From Methylobacterium sp. CB376 (GTDB lineage: Bacteria > Pseudomonadota > Alphaproteobacteria > Rhizobiales > Beijerinckiaceae), in assembly GCF_029714205.1 (NCBI RefSeq), contig NZ_CP121648.1, forward strand, positions 4,911,001 to 4,975,000: DNA of 64,000 nt, written 5' to 3'. Within the stretch, counting starts at the first letter, position 1; every line of letters begins with the position of its first letter. Both the position numbers and the translations under genes were made by a program. Below the pieces are notes generated by a model, which searched no databases, was not told the origin of the DNA, and saw nothing but the letters and a program-made list of their open reading frames with translations. Shown one piece after another: positions 27,878-37,317 of the stretch.

Positions 27878-27984
27878 CATACGACATCCGGTTGATTGCG
27901 TCGCAATGCGGATGTCGGCTTCGCTCAGGCGCCGCGCAGGCTCGTGATCCGGGATCCGCTTCGATCAAGCGGATCCCGGATCAG
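27878..27984. repeat. Modular palindromic repeat, copy C, with perfect 16-bp hairpin
   Basis: It has the same orientation as copy A: an ACGACATCCGG arm, a GCGGATGTCGGCTTCGCTCA core edge, then a different hairpin module with perfect 16-bp arms (27946-27961 and 27967-27982) built from GATCCGGGATCCGCTT. It lies between the small exported-protein gene and the RND adaptor, both on the minus strand; it is the only copy not touching a stop codon. Confidence 0.85.
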
Positions 27985-28012
27985 GCGCCCGGGGCCGCGC
28001 GGTCGCGGCCGG

Positions 28013-28387
28013 TCAGGCAGCCTTCGGGGGCCTGTCGAGCCGCGCCGCGCGGGCGGGCGGCCGGGATCCGAGGTCGCGGGGCGGCAGGATCACCGTGGAG
28101 GCGGACGCGCCCGGCGCCGCGGTCGCGACCGGGCTCGCGCCCTGGGCGCCGTCGTCGCTGGGGCGGATCGGCTCGGCCGGGGCCGAGACGCTCGCGATGC
28201 AGCGCAGCGCGTGGGCCGGGAGATCGGCGTGAAGGCTCGCGTCGATCATCTCCGGGGTGACGGCGCGCATCACCGGGCCGCCCCCGACCGGGGCCGCCGA
28301 GGCGGTCGATGCGGCGAGCAGCAGGGCGGCGAGGCCCAGGAGGGCCGCCGCGCAGCACCGCAGGAGGGGAGCGAGGCGCGTCATCAC
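28013..28387 (-). CDS. Small exported protein of unknown function
   Basis: 124 residues. The N-terminus MMTRLAPLLRCCAAALLGL followed by LLLAASTASAAP is a clear Sec signal peptide with a cleavage site near residue 33. The mature part has no recognised domain and is rich in Ala, Pro and Asp. An in-frame ATG one codon later is equally possible as start. No operon partner is evident. It is probably a real but lineage-specific gene. Confidence 0.55.
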   Translation of the reverse strand: MMTRLAPLLRCCAAALLGLAALLLAASTASAAPVGGGPVMRAVTPEMIDASLHADLPAHALRCIASVSAPAEPIRPSDDGAQGASPVATAAPGASASTVILPPRDLGSRPPARAARLDRPPKAA

Positions 28388-28468
28388 GGAGCTTCACAGT
28401 GGGGGGCGTGGTGCAGTGCCGCAAGCCTCCCGCGACATTCTGTCGAGGGTAGGGCGGCGCTCCCCGGT

Positions 28469-29302
28469 TCAGCGCCGCGCCGCCAGCAGGGTCCGGGCGA
28501 CCGCCGGGCCCGCCACCTCGATCCCGAGGCCGCGGGCGAGCGCCGCCAGGGCCGCGACCTGGGCGGCGTTGTCCGGGGCGAGGCTGCCGTCCGGCCGCCA
28601 GAGATTGTTCTCGAACCCGACCCGGACGTCGCCGCCGAGGCAGGCCGCCGCGATCAGGCAGGCCGCCTCCCGCCGCCCGAAGGCGCACAGCGCCCAGGGC
28701 AGGTCGAGGTGGTGGCCGGAATTCCAGGCCGCCAGGAAGGGCAGCAGGTCGGAGGGTTGCGAGCGCTGGCCGGTGCTGTAGCGGCCGAGCACGAAGAGCA
28801 CGCTCGCGCGCTGGAGCGGGATCAGGCCGCGGGCGACCAGGCCCTGGAAGCGCGTGACGTCGCCCGCATCGTACAGGATGTGCTGCACCAGCGTGCCCGC
28901 CCGGGCCTGCCCGGCCAGGAAGGACGCGGCGGCGGCCTCGTCGTCCGGCTCCGCGAAGAGTTCGCGCACCGCCACCGAGAAGGCCTCGGGCCGCAGGGCG
29001 GCGATCGCCGCCATCTGCTCGGCCGGCGCGTAGAGGCCGACCGCCTCCGTCGTCACCTGGACGATCATCTCGGGGCCGGCCTCCCGGCGCACCGCCGCGA
29101 TGGCCTCGCGGTAGCGGTCGAGGTCGAGCGTGTGGCGATCCTCCGCGTCGCGCACGTGCAGGTGGATCATCGCCGCCCCGGCCTCCCGGCAGCGGGCGGC
29201 TTCGAGCCCGATCTCCCGCGGCGCCAGGGGCAGGGCCGGGTGATCGCTCTTGGCGAGGCGGGCGCCGTTGGGGGCGACCGCGATGATCAGGGGCTTGGTC
29301 AC
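28469..29302 (-). CDS. BKACE family beta-keto acid cleavage enzyme (DUF849)
   Basis: 277 residues from a GTG start that overlaps the upstream stop codon (GTGA). Motifs of the family: GAAMIHLHVRDAEDRHTLD (about 43-62), whose His-x-His residues bind zinc, VQVTTEA near 85, and VRVGFENNLWRPDG near 240. BKACE enzymes condense a beta-keto acid with acetyl-CoA to give acetoacetate and a new acyl-CoA. Pairing with the upstream carnitine-type dehydrogenase suggests 3-dehydrocarnitine or a similar beta-keto acid as substrate, an inference from context. Confidence 0.85.
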   Translation of the reverse strand: MTKPLIIAVAPNGARLAKSDHPALPLAPREIGLEAARCREAGAAMIHLHVRDAEDRHTLDLDRYREAIAAVRREAGPEMIVQVTTEAVGLYAPAEQMAAIAALRPEAFSVAVRELFAEPDDEAAAASFLAGQARAGTLVQHILYDAGDVTRFQGLVARGLIPLQRASVLFVLGRYSTGQRSQPSDLLPFLAAWNSGHHLDLPWALCAFGRREAACLIAAACLGGDVRVGFENNLWRPDGSLAPDNAAQVAALAALARGLGIEVAGPAVARTLLAARR

Positions 29303-30255
29303 GCGTGGTCCTCCGGAGCGTCGGCGGGCTCCGGGACCACCGTCACCCGCGCCTTCAGGATCTCGATCAGCGCCCGGTCCCGCCGGGCCTCCAGCTCCGC
29401 CACCGAGAGGCCGGCCGCCTCCTCGGCGACGCCCGCCACGATCGCGGCCCGCACCTCCGGCGTCAGCGCAGGCCGGCCGAGCGAGGCCCAGCGCCGCTCC
29501 TGGCTCGGGCCGAGATGGGCGAGGTAATGGGCGATGCCGCCCGGACCGCCGCCCAGGTGGTAGGTCATGTGCGGCCCCATCGCGGCCCAGCGCAGGCCCG
29601 GCCCGTGGCAGAGCGCGGCGTCGATATCCGCCACGCTCGCCACCCCCTCGGCGACGAGGTTGACCGCCTCCCGGTAGAGCGCCGCGGTGAGGCGGTTGGC
29701 GATGTGGCCCGGCATCTCGCGGCGCAGGATCACGGGCCGGCGCCCGAGGCCGCGGTAGAAGCCGGCGGCGCGGGCGGCCGCCGCCTCGCTCCCGGCCACG
29801 ATCTCGACCAGCGGCACGAGGTGGGGCGGGTTGAACGGATGCGCGACGAGGACGCGCTCGGGCCGTGCGCAATCGGCCACGATGGCACTGCGCAGGAGCG
29901 CCGAGGTGCTGCTCGCCACCAGCACGCGCGCCGGCAGCAGGCGGTCGATCTCGGCGAGGAGCGGGCGCTTCAGCGCCTCGCTCTCGGGCGCGTTCTCCTG
30001 CACGAAATCCGCGCCGTCGAGGGCCTCCGCCACCGAGGCGCGGAAGTCCAGGCGGCCCGCGCCGCGCAGGCCGAACCCGGCGAGCTGCGCCCGCGCGCCC
30101 GCCACGAAGGCGAGGAGCCGCGCCTCGGCGCCCGGCGCCGGGTCCGTCGCCGCCACGTCGAGGCCGTGGGCGAGGAACAGGGCCGCCCAGCTCGCCCCCA
30201 CGGTGCCGCAGCCGATCACGGCGACGCGCCGCACGCTCTCCGGGCTCTCCGACAC
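29299..30255 (-). CDS. 3-hydroxyacyl-CoA / L-carnitine dehydrogenase-like protein
   Basis: 318 residues. The N-terminal Rossmann motif VAVIGCGTVGASWAALFLAHG (first half about residues 10-20) binds NAD. VQENAPESEALKRPLLAEI and SSTSALLRS, followed by HPFNPPHLVPLVEIV, are characteristic of the hydroxyacyl-CoA dehydrogenase superfamily, in the short (about 320 aa) branch that includes L-carnitine dehydrogenase and lambda-crystallin-like enzymes. It is translationally coupled to the BKACE gene. The pair would oxidise a 3-hydroxy acid to a beta-keto acid and cleave it; carnitine is the best-known precedent, not proven here. Confidence 0.82.
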   Translation of the reverse strand: MSESPESVRRVAVIGCGTVGASWAALFLAHGLDVAATDPAPGAEARLLAFVAGARAQLAGFGLRGAGRLDFRASVAEALDGADFVQENAPESEALKRPLLAEIDRLLPARVLVASSTSALLRSAIVADCARPERVLVAHPFNPPHLVPLVEIVAGSEAAAARAAGFYRGLGRRPVILRREMPGHIANRLTAALYREAVNLVAEGVASVADIDAALCHGPGLRWAAMGPHMTYHLGGGPGGIAHYLAHLGPSQERRWASLGRPALTPEVRAAIVAGVAEEAAGLSVAELEARRDRALIEILKARVTVVPEPADAPEDHA

Positions 30256-30401
30256 GCTCCGCCTCCTCCCGCCATCCGCGAGTCTAAAGTCTTAGGCCCC
30301 CGCGCAGTATCCGTCTTCCAGCCGGCTCGACCTTTGTCCAGTATCCGCGGCCAACGAGCCGGGACCCCGAGAGCCCGGCCAGACCCGACCGGGAGAGACG
30401 C

Positions 30402-31382
30402 ATGCTGACACGCCTCGCGGCCCTCGCCGCGTTCATCGCGGCCTGGGCCGGACCCGCCTCCGCCGAGGACGTGGTCCGCCTCGGCAACCTGAAATTCGCC
30501 CATTACGGCGCCATCTCCTACATGAAGGAGATCGCGCCCAAATACGGAATCCGCATCGACGAGAAGGTCTTCGCCAAGGGCGCCGACATCTACCCGGCGA
30601 TGGCGGTCGACCAGATCGACATCTCGGCCTCCGGCGCCGACGGGGCGGTGGCGGCGCGCGGCAACGGCGTGAAGCTGCTGGTCGTGGCGGGCTTCGCCAA
30701 TGGCGGGGTGCGCATCCTCGGCCGGCCGGACCTCGGCGCCAAGACCCTCGCGGACATCAAGGGCAAGAAGGTCGCCACCGTCCGGGGCGGCACGCAGGAC
30801 CTGATGCTGCTCGCCGAACTGGAGAAGAACGGCCTGACCTGGTCAGACCGTCCCGGCAAGGACGTGCAGTTGATCTACTTCAACAACTACGCCGACCTGA
30901 ATCAGGCTCTCGCCCAGAAATACGTCGACGTGATCTGCCAGAGCGAGCCGCAATCGACGCAGGCGATCTCGGCCGGCTGGGGCACCGAGATCGTCAAGCC
31001 CTACGACACCCCGGTCGGCATTCCCTACCGGCCGCTCGTCATGACCGAGAAGATGTATGCCGAGAAGCCGGACGTGGCGGCCCGGGTGCTCAAGGTCTTC
31101 GTCGAGGCGACCAAGACCTTCATCGAGAAGCCGGACCTCGCCGAGAAGTACGTGCGCGAGCAGGTCTTCAAGGGACAGCTCTCGTCCCAGGACTACAAGG
31201 ACGCCATGACGAACGCGGCCTTCACGTACGATATCCCGGCCGGCCACATGCAGGTCACGGCCGACCTGATGCACAAGTACGGGCTCGGCAAGATGGTGAG
31301 CCCGCCGAAGAGCGACGCGGAGTGGGTGAAGCTCGACCTTCTGGAGAAGGCCAAGGCGGAGCTGGGTGCCAAGACCAATTAG
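30402..31382 (+). CDS. SsuA/TauA/NMT1-like ABC transporter substrate-binding protein
   Basis: 326 residues, ATG preceded by GGGAGAGACGC. Signal peptide about 1-22 (WAGPASAED). The mature protein starts VVRLGNLKFAHYGAISYMKE and has KGADIYPAMAVDQIDISASG and TLADIKGKKVATVRGGTQD, typical of NMT1/SsuA-type periplasmic binding proteins for sulfonates, nitrate, pyrimidine precursors or related small molecules. It is divergent from the dehydrogenase-BKACE pair (146 bp between starts), which may hint at a shared substrate. Ligand unknown. Confidence 0.85.
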   Translation: MLTRLAALAAFIAAWAGPASAEDVVRLGNLKFAHYGAISYMKEIAPKYGIRIDEKVFAKGADIYPAMAVDQIDISASGADGAVAARGNGVKLLVVAGFANGGVRILGRPDLGAKTLADIKGKKVATVRGGTQDLMLLAELEKNGLTWSDRPGKDVQLIYFNNYADLNQALAQKYVDVICQSEPQSTQAISAGWGTEIVKPYDTPVGIPYRPLVMTEKMYAEKPDVAARVLKVFVEATKTFIEKPDLAEKYVREQVFKGQLSSQDYKDAMTNAAFTYDIPAGHMQVTADLMHKYGLGKMVSPPKSDAEWVKLDLLEKAKAELGAKTN

Positions 31383-31457
31383 GACCGCCAACTCAGACCA
31401 CCACAGTGCCTGGGGCCGTTCTGCGCGGCGTCACGGCATCGACGGAACCGCCTCGGC

Positions 31458-32291
31458 ATGACCCCCCGCACCTCCTTCGCGACCCGTCTCTCGGCCCTGC
31501 GCGGCGCGCTCCTGCCCATCGGCCTGCTGATCCTCTGGGAACTCGCCAGCCGCGCCGGCCTGTTCTCCGCCGTGGTGCTGCCGCCCCCGAGCGCGGTCGC
31601 GGCGCGCTGGGTCCAGAGCCTGGTTCCCGCGCTGCCCTACGACCCGCAGAGCCAGAGCTACGGCGAGTGGCTGCTCTCGGGCGAACTGCCCCACGACGCG
31701 GTGGCGAGCCTCGGCCGGGTCGTCGCCGGCTTCGCCATCGGGGTCGGGCTCGCCCTGCCGGTCGGGCTGCTGATGGGCACGAGCGACCGGCTCTACGGCC
31801 TCGTGAACCCGCTCCTCCAGATCCTGCGGCCGATCCCGCCGATCGCCTACATTCCGCTCGCCATCGTGTGGTTCGGCCTCGGCAACCCGCCGGCCCTGTT
31901 CCTGATCGCGCTCGGCACCTTCTTCCCGGTCCTCGTCAACACGATCGCGGGCGTGCGGCAGGTCGACTCGATCTACATCCGGGCGGCCCGCAACCTCGGC
32001 GCCGGGCCCTGGACCCTGTTTCGCCGGGTGATCCTGCCGGCCGCGAGCCCCTTCGTGCTCGCCGGCATGCGGATCGGCATCGGCACCGCCTTCATCGTGG
32101 TGATCGTCGCCGAGATGATCGCGGTCTCGGACGGGCTCGGCTACCGGATCCTGGAGGCGCGCGAATACATGTGGTCGGACAAGATCATCGGCGGGATGCT
32201 GACGATCGGCCTGCTGGGCCTGCTGATCGACGCCGCGATGTCGCGGCTCAACGACCACCTGCTGCGCTGGCACCGCGGCCTGGAGCGCTGA
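31458..32291 (+). CDS. SsuC/TauC-like ABC transporter permease
   Basis: 277 residues with about six membrane helices. LPIGLLILWELASRAG and VLPPPSAVAARW near the N-terminus and the coupling loop RAARNLGAGPWTLFRRVILP (about 175-195) identify the sulfonate/nitrate/taurine-type permease family. It forms the channel for the binding protein encoded 75 bp upstream; the ATPase start codon follows 5 bp after its stop. Confidence 0.9.
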   Translation: MTPRTSFATRLSALRGALLPIGLLILWELASRAGLFSAVVLPPPSAVAARWVQSLVPALPYDPQSQSYGEWLLSGELPHDAVASLGRVVAGFAIGVGLALPVGLLMGTSDRLYGLVNPLLQILRPIPPIAYIPLAIVWFGLGNPPALFLIALGTFFPVLVNTIAGVRQVDSIYIRAARNLGAGPWTLFRRVILPAASPFVLAGMRIGIGTAFIVVIVAEMIAVSDGLGYRILEAREYMWSDKIIGGMLTIGLLGLLIDAAMSRLNDHLLRWHRGLER

Positions 32292-32296
32292 CACGG

Positions 32297-33100
32297 ATGA
32301 GCCGGGATTCCGCCGAGATCGCGATCGACCGGGCCTCGAAGGTGTTCGGGGCCGGCGACCACGCCGTGGTGGCGCTGGAGGGCGTCACCGCCCACGTTCC
32401 GGAGGGGGAGTTCGTGTGCCTGCTCGGGCCCTCGGGCTGCGGCAAGTCCACGCTCCTCAACGCCATCGCGGGATTCGCGCCGCTCACCGGCGGCTCCATC
32501 CGGGTCGGCGGGCGGCCGGTGGCCGAGCCCGGGCCGGACCGCGGCATGGTCTTTCAGGAATACGCCCTGTTCCCCTGGATGACGGTGGCGCAGAACATCC
32601 GCTTCGGCCTCGACATCAAGGGCGTGGGGCGGGGAGAGGCGGAGGCGGCGGTGGCGCGCATCGCCCGCACGCTCGGCCTGTCCGAGTTCCTGGGCCGCTT
32701 CCCCAAGGACCTGTCGGGCGGCATGCGCCAGCGCGTCGCCATCGCGCGGATCCTCGCCCTCGACCCGCCCGTGATGCTGATGGACGAGCCCTTCGGCGCC
32801 CTCGACGCGCTGACCCGCCGCACCCTGCAGGACGAGTTGCTGCGGATCTGGGCCGAGTACCGCAAGACGATCGTGTTCGTGACCCACTCGATCGAGGAGG
32901 CGATCTACCTCGCCGATCGGATCCTGGTGCTGACCTACCGGCCGGGGCGCCTGAAGCGCGACATCGCGGTGCCGCTGGCGCGCCCGCGCGACACCGCCTC
33001 GGCGGAGTTCAACGCCCTCAAGCGCGACCTCGCCGGGCTGGTCATGGAGGAGCAGCAGCGCTTCACCCAGGCCGAGCTGAGCGGGGCGGCGGTGGACTGA
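32297..33100 (+). CDS. SsuB/TauB-like ABC transporter ATP-binding protein
   Basis: 267 residues from the ATG at 32297. Walker A GPSGCGKST lies near residue 46, Q-loop FQEYALFPW near 90, signature LSGGMRQR near 140, Walker B VMLMDEPFGALD near 160 and switch His in VTHSIEEA near 197. It is the ATPase of the preceding importer and the last gene of the operon; a palindromic repeat lies just downstream, shared with the convergent uvrB. Confidence 0.92.
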   Translation: MSRDSAEIAIDRASKVFGAGDHAVVALEGVTAHVPEGEFVCLLGPSGCGKSTLLNAIAGFAPLTGGSIRVGGRPVAEPGPDRGMVFQEYALFPWMTVAQNIRFGLDIKGVGRGEAEAAVARIARTLGLSEFLGRFPKDLSGGMRQRVAIARILALDPPVMLMDEPFGALDALTRRTLQDELLRIWAEYRKTIVFVTHSIEEAIYLADRILVLTYRPGRLKRDIAVPLARPRDTASAEFNALKRDLAGLVMEEQQRFTQAELSGAAVD

Positions 33101-33106
33101 GCGCCT

Positions 33107-33265
33107 CATCCGCTGTCCGGAGGATCACGTCCGGACAGCGGACGATCAGGGATCCGGTTGATCCAAGCAGATCCCGGATCGCGAGCCCGCGCGGCGCCTG
33201 AGCGACGCCGACCTCCGCATGGCCGAAATGGGAGAGGGCGAAGCAATCCGTCGGATGTCGGATCA
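33107..33265. repeat. Modular palindromic repeat, copy D (double hairpin)
   Basis: The longest copy. It carries both hairpin modules in series: TCCGCTGTCCGGA (33109-33121 with 33130-33142) and a GGGATCCGGTTGATCC module, then the core GCCCGCGCGGCGCCTGAGCG and the ATCCGTCGGATGTCGGAT arm. It lies between the convergent ABC operon and uvrB; its right edge read on the minus strand (TGATCCGAC) holds the uvrB stop codon. Confidence 0.85.
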
Positions 33266-36016
33266 GCCCCGCCCCTTGCGGCCCTTGTATTTCGGCCGCT
33301 GCCCCGGGAAGCCCTGCGTCGAGCGCGCCGCCGGCCGCTCGGTGAAGATCGGGATCTCCCGGTCGGTCCCCGGCCCCATCTCGTCGAGGGTCGGCCTGCG
33401 GATGCGGGTGCCCTCGTCCGACACGCCCTTGCCCAGCGGCCCGGACCCGAGCGGCTCCTCCGCCCCGCCAGTGCCCGGCGGCAGGTCGGCGTTGCGGCCG
33501 TAGCGGCGCCGCCCGCCCTTCTCGCCGTAGCGCCCGGCCTGGTCCTCCACCGCCCCCTGGCGGGCCAGCGGGTCCTCCGCGATGGCGAGTTCCGTCGCCT
33601 GGAGCCGCTTGAGCTCGTCGCGCAGCCGCGCCGCCTCCTCGAAGTCGAGGTCGGCGGCGGCCGCGCGCATGCGCTTCTCCAGATCCGCCATCACGGCCTT
33701 GAGGTTGTGGCCGACCGTGACGCCGCCCTTGGCCAGTCCCGTGTCCACCTGGACGTGGTCGCGCTCGAAGACGCTCTCCAGGATGTCGGCGATGTTGCGC
33801 TTCACGCTCTGGGGCGTGATGCCGTGCTCGGCATTGTAGGCGAGCTGCTTGGCCCGGCGCCGCTCGGTCTCGGCGATGGCCCGGTCCATCGAGCCGGTGC
33901 GCTGGTCCGCGTAGAGGATCACCCGCCCCTCTGCGTTGCGGGCCGCGCGGCCGATCGTCTGGATCAGCGAGGTCTCGGAGCGCAGGAACCCCTCCTTGTC
34001 CGCGTCCAGGATCGCGACCAGCGCGCATTCCGGGATGTCGAGCCCCTCGCGCAGCAGGTTGATGCCGATCAGCACGTCGAAGGCGCCGAGCCGCAGGTCG
34101 CGGATGATCTCGATCCGCTCCAGCGTGTCGATGTCCGAGTGCATGTAGCGCACCCGCACCCCGTTCTCGTGCAGGTACTCGGTCAGGTCCTCGGCCATGC
34201 GCTTGGTGAGCGTGGTGACCAGGGTCCGGTAGCCCGCGGCGGCGACCTCCTTCACCTCCCCGAGCAGGTCGTCCACCTGGGAGCGGGCCGGGCGGATGAT
34301 CACCTCCGGGTCGACGAGGCCGGTCGGGCGGATGACCTGCTCGACGAAGACGCCGCCGGTCTGCTCCATCTCCCACTTGGCCGGCGTCGCCGAGACGTGG
34401 ATCGATTGCGGCCGCATCGCGTCCCATTCCTCGAAGCGCAGCGGCCGGTTGTCGAGGCAGGAGGGCAGGCGGAAGCCGTACTCGGCGAGGGTCGCCTTGC
34501 GGCGGAAGTCGCCCCGGTACATGCCGCCGATCTGCGAGATCGTGACGTGGCTCTCGTCCGTGAAGACGAGGGCGTTGTCGGGCAGGTACTCGAACAGGGT
34601 CGGGGGCGGCTCGCCCGGCTTGCGGCCCGTCAGGTAGCGCGAGTAGTTCTCGATGCCGTTGCAGGCGCCCGTCGCCTCGATCATCTCCAGGTCGAAGGTG
34701 CAGCGCTGCTCCAGCCGCTGCGCCTCGATCAGCCGGCCCATCCGGGTCAGCTCCTCGACCCGCCGCTTCAGCTCGTCCTTGATGCCCTTGACCGCCTGCT
34801 GGAGGGTCGGGCGCGGCGTCACGTAGTGGCTGTTGGCGTAGATCTTGACGAATTTCAGCGGGTTGATGGTCTTGCCGGTGAGCGGGTCGAATTCCGTGAT
34901 CGCCTCGACCTCGTCGCCGAACAGGCCGATGCGCCAGCCGCGATCCTCCAGGTGGGCCGGCCAGAGCTCGATCACGTCGCCGCGCACCCGAAAGGTGCCG
35001 CGGGCGAAGTCGGACTGGATCCGCTTGTACTGCAGGGCCACGAGGTCGGCGATGAGCTGGCGCTGCTCGATGCGCTCGCCCAGCGTCACCGTGAACGACA
35101 TCGCCGTGTAGGTCTCCACCGAGCCGATGCCGTAGATGCAGGAGACCGAGGCGACGATGATGACGTCGTCGCGCTCCAGCAGCGCCCGCGTGGCCGAGTG
35201 GCGCATCCGGTCGATCTGCTCGTTGATCGACGATTCTTTCTCGATGAAGGTGTCGGAGCGCGGCACGTAGGCTTCGGGCTGATAATAATCGTAGTACGAG
35301 ACGAAGTACTCGACCGCGTTGTCGGGGAAGAAGGCCTTGAACTCGCCGTAGAGCTGGGCGGCGAGCGTCTTGTTCGGGGCCAGGATGAGGGCGGGGCGCT
35401 GGGTCTCCTCGATGACCTTGGCCATCGTGAAGGTCTTGCCGGAGCCGGTGACGCCGAGCAGCACCTGGTCGCGCTCGCTGCGCCGCACGCCCTCGACGAG
35501 GTCGGCGATGGCCTTGGGCTGGTCGCCGGCCGGGCTGAAATCGGATTTCAGCCGGAAGGCAACGCCGCCCTCGGATTTCTGCGGCCGCTCCGGCCGGTGC
35601 GGCACCCAGGGCTTGCCGTCCTTGAACAGCGGGTTGCCCTCGGTGAGGAGCTTGGTGAGCGCGTCGACCGTGGCCGAGACCCCGGCCGCGGCGAGCGAGG
35701 CGCCCGGCTCCTCGGCGAGGTCCGGCCCGTCGTCGGGGGTGCGCAGGCCGAGGGACTTGGCGAGGGCCGGATCGACATCCGTCACGGCGCCGTGCGCGAA
35801 GGCGGCCTGCGGCGCCTCGCCGAATCCGGGCTCGGCCTTCCGGGGCCGCCCGCGCCGGCGCGGCCCGGGCTCCGGCGCCGCCTGCGGCTCCGGCGCGGGC
35901 AGCCGCTCGCGGTTGAGGGCCGGGTTCAGCAATTCGGCGAGGAAGGGGTCCAGCGGCTTCAGTTCGGGCTTCGACGCCTTGGCCGAGGACGGGCGCGGTT
36001 TCTTCGGGGCGGGCAT
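33263..36016 (-). CDS. uvrB: UvrABC excinuclease subunit B
   Basis: 917 residues from [18 protein letters not shown]; about 670 is usual. The extra length is a basic/Pro-rich N-terminal extension of about 150 residues and a hydrophilic C-terminal tail of about 90. The core shows Walker [13 protein letters not shown], the damage-probing beta-hairpin [12 protein letters not shown], the [12 protein letters not shown] motif, helicase motif [10 protein letters not shown], and the UvrC-binding UVR domain ([18 protein letters not shown]). UvrB verifies DNA lesions and loads UvrC in nucleotide excision repair. No GTTC-N7-GTTC LexA box was found upstream. Confidence 0.95.
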   Translation of the reverse strand: MPAPKKPRPSSAKASKPELKPLDPFLAELLNPALNRERLPAPEPQAAPEPGPRRRGRPRKAEPGFGEAPQAAFAHGAVTDVDPALAKSLGLRTPDDGPDLAEEPGASLAAAGVSATVDALTKLLTEGNPLFKDGKPWVPHRPERPQKSEGGVAFRLKSDFSPAGDQPKAIADLVEGVRRSERDQVLLGVTGSGKTFTMAKVIEETQRPALILAPNKTLAAQLYGEFKAFFPDNAVEYFVSYYDYYQPEAYVPRSDTFIEKESSINEQIDRMRHSATRALLERDDVIIVASVSCIYGIGSVETYTAMSFTVTLGERIEQRQLIADLVALQYKRIQSDFARGTFRVRGDVIELWPAHLEDRGWRIGLFGDEVEAITEFDPLTGKTINPLKFVKIYANSHYVTPRPTLQQAVKGIKDELKRRVEELTRMGRLIEAQRLEQRCTFDLEMIEATGACNGIENYSRYLTGRKPGEPPPTLFEYLPDNALVFTDESHVTISQIGGMYRGDFRRKATLAEYGFRLPSCLDNRPLRFEEWDAMRPQSIHVSATPAKWEMEQTGGVFVEQVIRPTGLVDPEVIIRPARSQVDDLLGEVKEVAAAGYRTLVTTLTKRMAEDLTEYLHENGVRVRYMHSDIDTLERIEIIRDLRLGAFDVLIGINLLREGLDIPECALVAILDADKEGFLRSETSLIQTIGRAARNAEGRVILYADQRTGSMDRAIAETERRRAKQLAYNAEHGITPQSVKRNIADILESVFERDHVQVDTGLAKGGVTVGHNLKAVMADLEKRMRAAAADLDFEEAARLRDELKRLQATELAIAEDPLARQGAVEDQAGRYGEKGGRRRYGRNADLPPGTGGAEEPLGSGPLGKGVSDEGTRIRRPTLDEMGPGTDREIPIFTERPAARSTQGFPGQRPKYKGRKGRG

Positions 36017-36111
36017 GGGCGGAATATGGAGCCGATCGGCCCGGGGAGAAAGGCGGCTCGCCGCGGCATCGCGCGCCGGGCGGAGACGGCGCGGGGAGGC
36101 GGGCCGCCTCG

Positions 36112-36211
36112 GCATCATTCGCCGAAGTGGTCACCGGTTCGGCGGAAACAATGATGCAAGACCAAGCATCATTCGCCGAAGTGGCCACCCGTCCGGCGGC
36201 GAGAATGATGC
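36112..36211. repeat. Tandem pair of 46-bp imperfect palindromes before uvrB
   Basis: Copies at 36112-36157 and 36166-36211, period 54 bp. Each runs GCATCATT-CGCCGAA ... TTCGGCG (or close) ... AATGATGC, so each is an inverted repeat, and the two are about 80% identical. They lie in the 235-bp region between the uvrB start and the LysR gene stop. Possible operator pair or structured leader; no promoter hexamers are certain. Confidence 0.8.
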
Positions 36212-36251
36212 AAGATCGAGAGCCGGGCAGAGTGGCGCGGGGCCACTCTGC

Positions 36252-37166
36252 TCAGGGCGCCACGGGTTCCGGCAGCCCCCTGTCCCAGACGGGCTCGCCC
36301 GTGAACCGGTCCGCCAGGAACGCCACGCAGGCCCGCACCTTCGCGGGCTGGCGCCGGCCCGGCGGCATCAGGGCATGGATCGGCAGGACGGAGGGCGGGG
36401 CCCCGAGGTCGAGGGCGACGAGGCGCCCCGCGCGCAGGGCGTCCCCCACGATGAAGCTCGGCTGGTAGATCAGGCCCTGGCCCGCCACGGCGGCGGCCAC
36501 CAGCGCGTCGCCGTTCGAGGCACGCAGGTTGCCCGTCACCGCGTAGGCGCGGCCGCCGAAGCGCCAGCCGCCGCTGCTCGCCAGCGTGTAGCCGAGGCAA
36601 TTGTGCCGGCCGAGATCCTCCGGCCGGCGCGGCCGGCCCCGCGCCGCGAGGTAATCCGGCGCGGCGCAGAGGAGCAGCCGGCACGGCGCCAGGAAGCGGG
36701 AGACCAGGGCCGAATCGCGCAGGTGCCCGATCCGCACCGCCATGTCCCAGCCCTCCTCGATCAGGTCCACGGCGCGGTCGCTGAGGCCGAGATCGACCTG
36801 CAGGGCCGGGTGCGCCGCCGTGAACGCCGCCAGGGCGGGCGCGATCTCCCGTACCCCGAAGGAGAGCGGCACGTTGAGGCGCAGCGTGCCGGTCGGCTCC
36901 AGCGCCTCGGCCCGCGCCGCGGCCTCGGCCTCGGTGATCTCCGCCAGGATGCGCTCGCAGGCCTCCAGGTAGCCGCGCCCGGCCTCGGTCAGGGTCAGGC
37001 GCCGGGTGCTGCGGTGGAGGAGGCGGGTGCCGAGCCGCTCCTCCAGGGCCGTCACGTGCTTGGTGACCCCGGTCTGCGACAGGCCGAGCGACCGGCCGGC
37101 CGCCGCGAAGCTGCCGAGGCCCGCGACCCGCACGAAGACCTGCATGCCGGTGACGCGATCGAGCAC
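36252..37166 (-). CDS. LysR-family transcriptional regulator
   Basis: 304 residues. The N-terminal winged helix-turn-helix is clear (FVRVAGLGSFAAAGRSLGLS, QTGVTKHVTALEERLGTRLL), followed by a type-2 periplasmic-binding-like effector domain (about 90-295). It resembles the CrgA/AaeR-type branch. It is transcribed divergently from the DoxX-VOC gene pair with 151 bp between starts, so it probably controls that pair and itself; the inducer is unknown. Confidence 0.9.
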   Translation of the reverse strand: MLDRVTGMQVFVRVAGLGSFAAAGRSLGLSQTGVTKHVTALEERLGTRLLHRSTRRLTLTEAGRGYLEACERILAEITEAEAAARAEALEPTGTLRLNVPLSFGVREIAPALAAFTAAHPALQVDLGLSDRAVDLIEEGWDMAVRIGHLRDSALVSRFLAPCRLLLCAAPDYLAARGRPRRPEDLGRHNCLGYTLASSGGWRFGGRAYAVTGNLRASNGDALVAAAVAGQGLIYQPSFIVGDALRAGRLVALDLGAPPSVLPIHALMPPGRRQPAKVRACVAFLADRFTGEPVWDRGLPEPVAP

Positions 37167-37317
37167 GGTCCCGCCTCACTCTGCCAGGATGAGCTGAATG
37201 GCCGGAATAGCGGATTATCCCCGGATCGGAAGAGGGGTAGTGATCCTGGCACCGCGTACGGGCTGCCTCCCGTCGGACCTCACCCCAACCGGACTTCCCC
37301 CAACCGGACCTGCCCGC

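Noticed and set aside
28438..28690. Minus-strand alternative frames overlapping the BKACE gene end
   Set aside because: They are shadow frames; the BKACE frame has clear motifs and a coupled start.
33158..36154. A 998-codon plus-strand frame opposite uvrB
   Set aside because: Antisense shadow; composition and lack of motifs argue against coding.
36016..36251. LexA box for uvrB
   Set aside because: Only GTTC-like fragments without the exact GTTC-N7-GTTC spacing were found.
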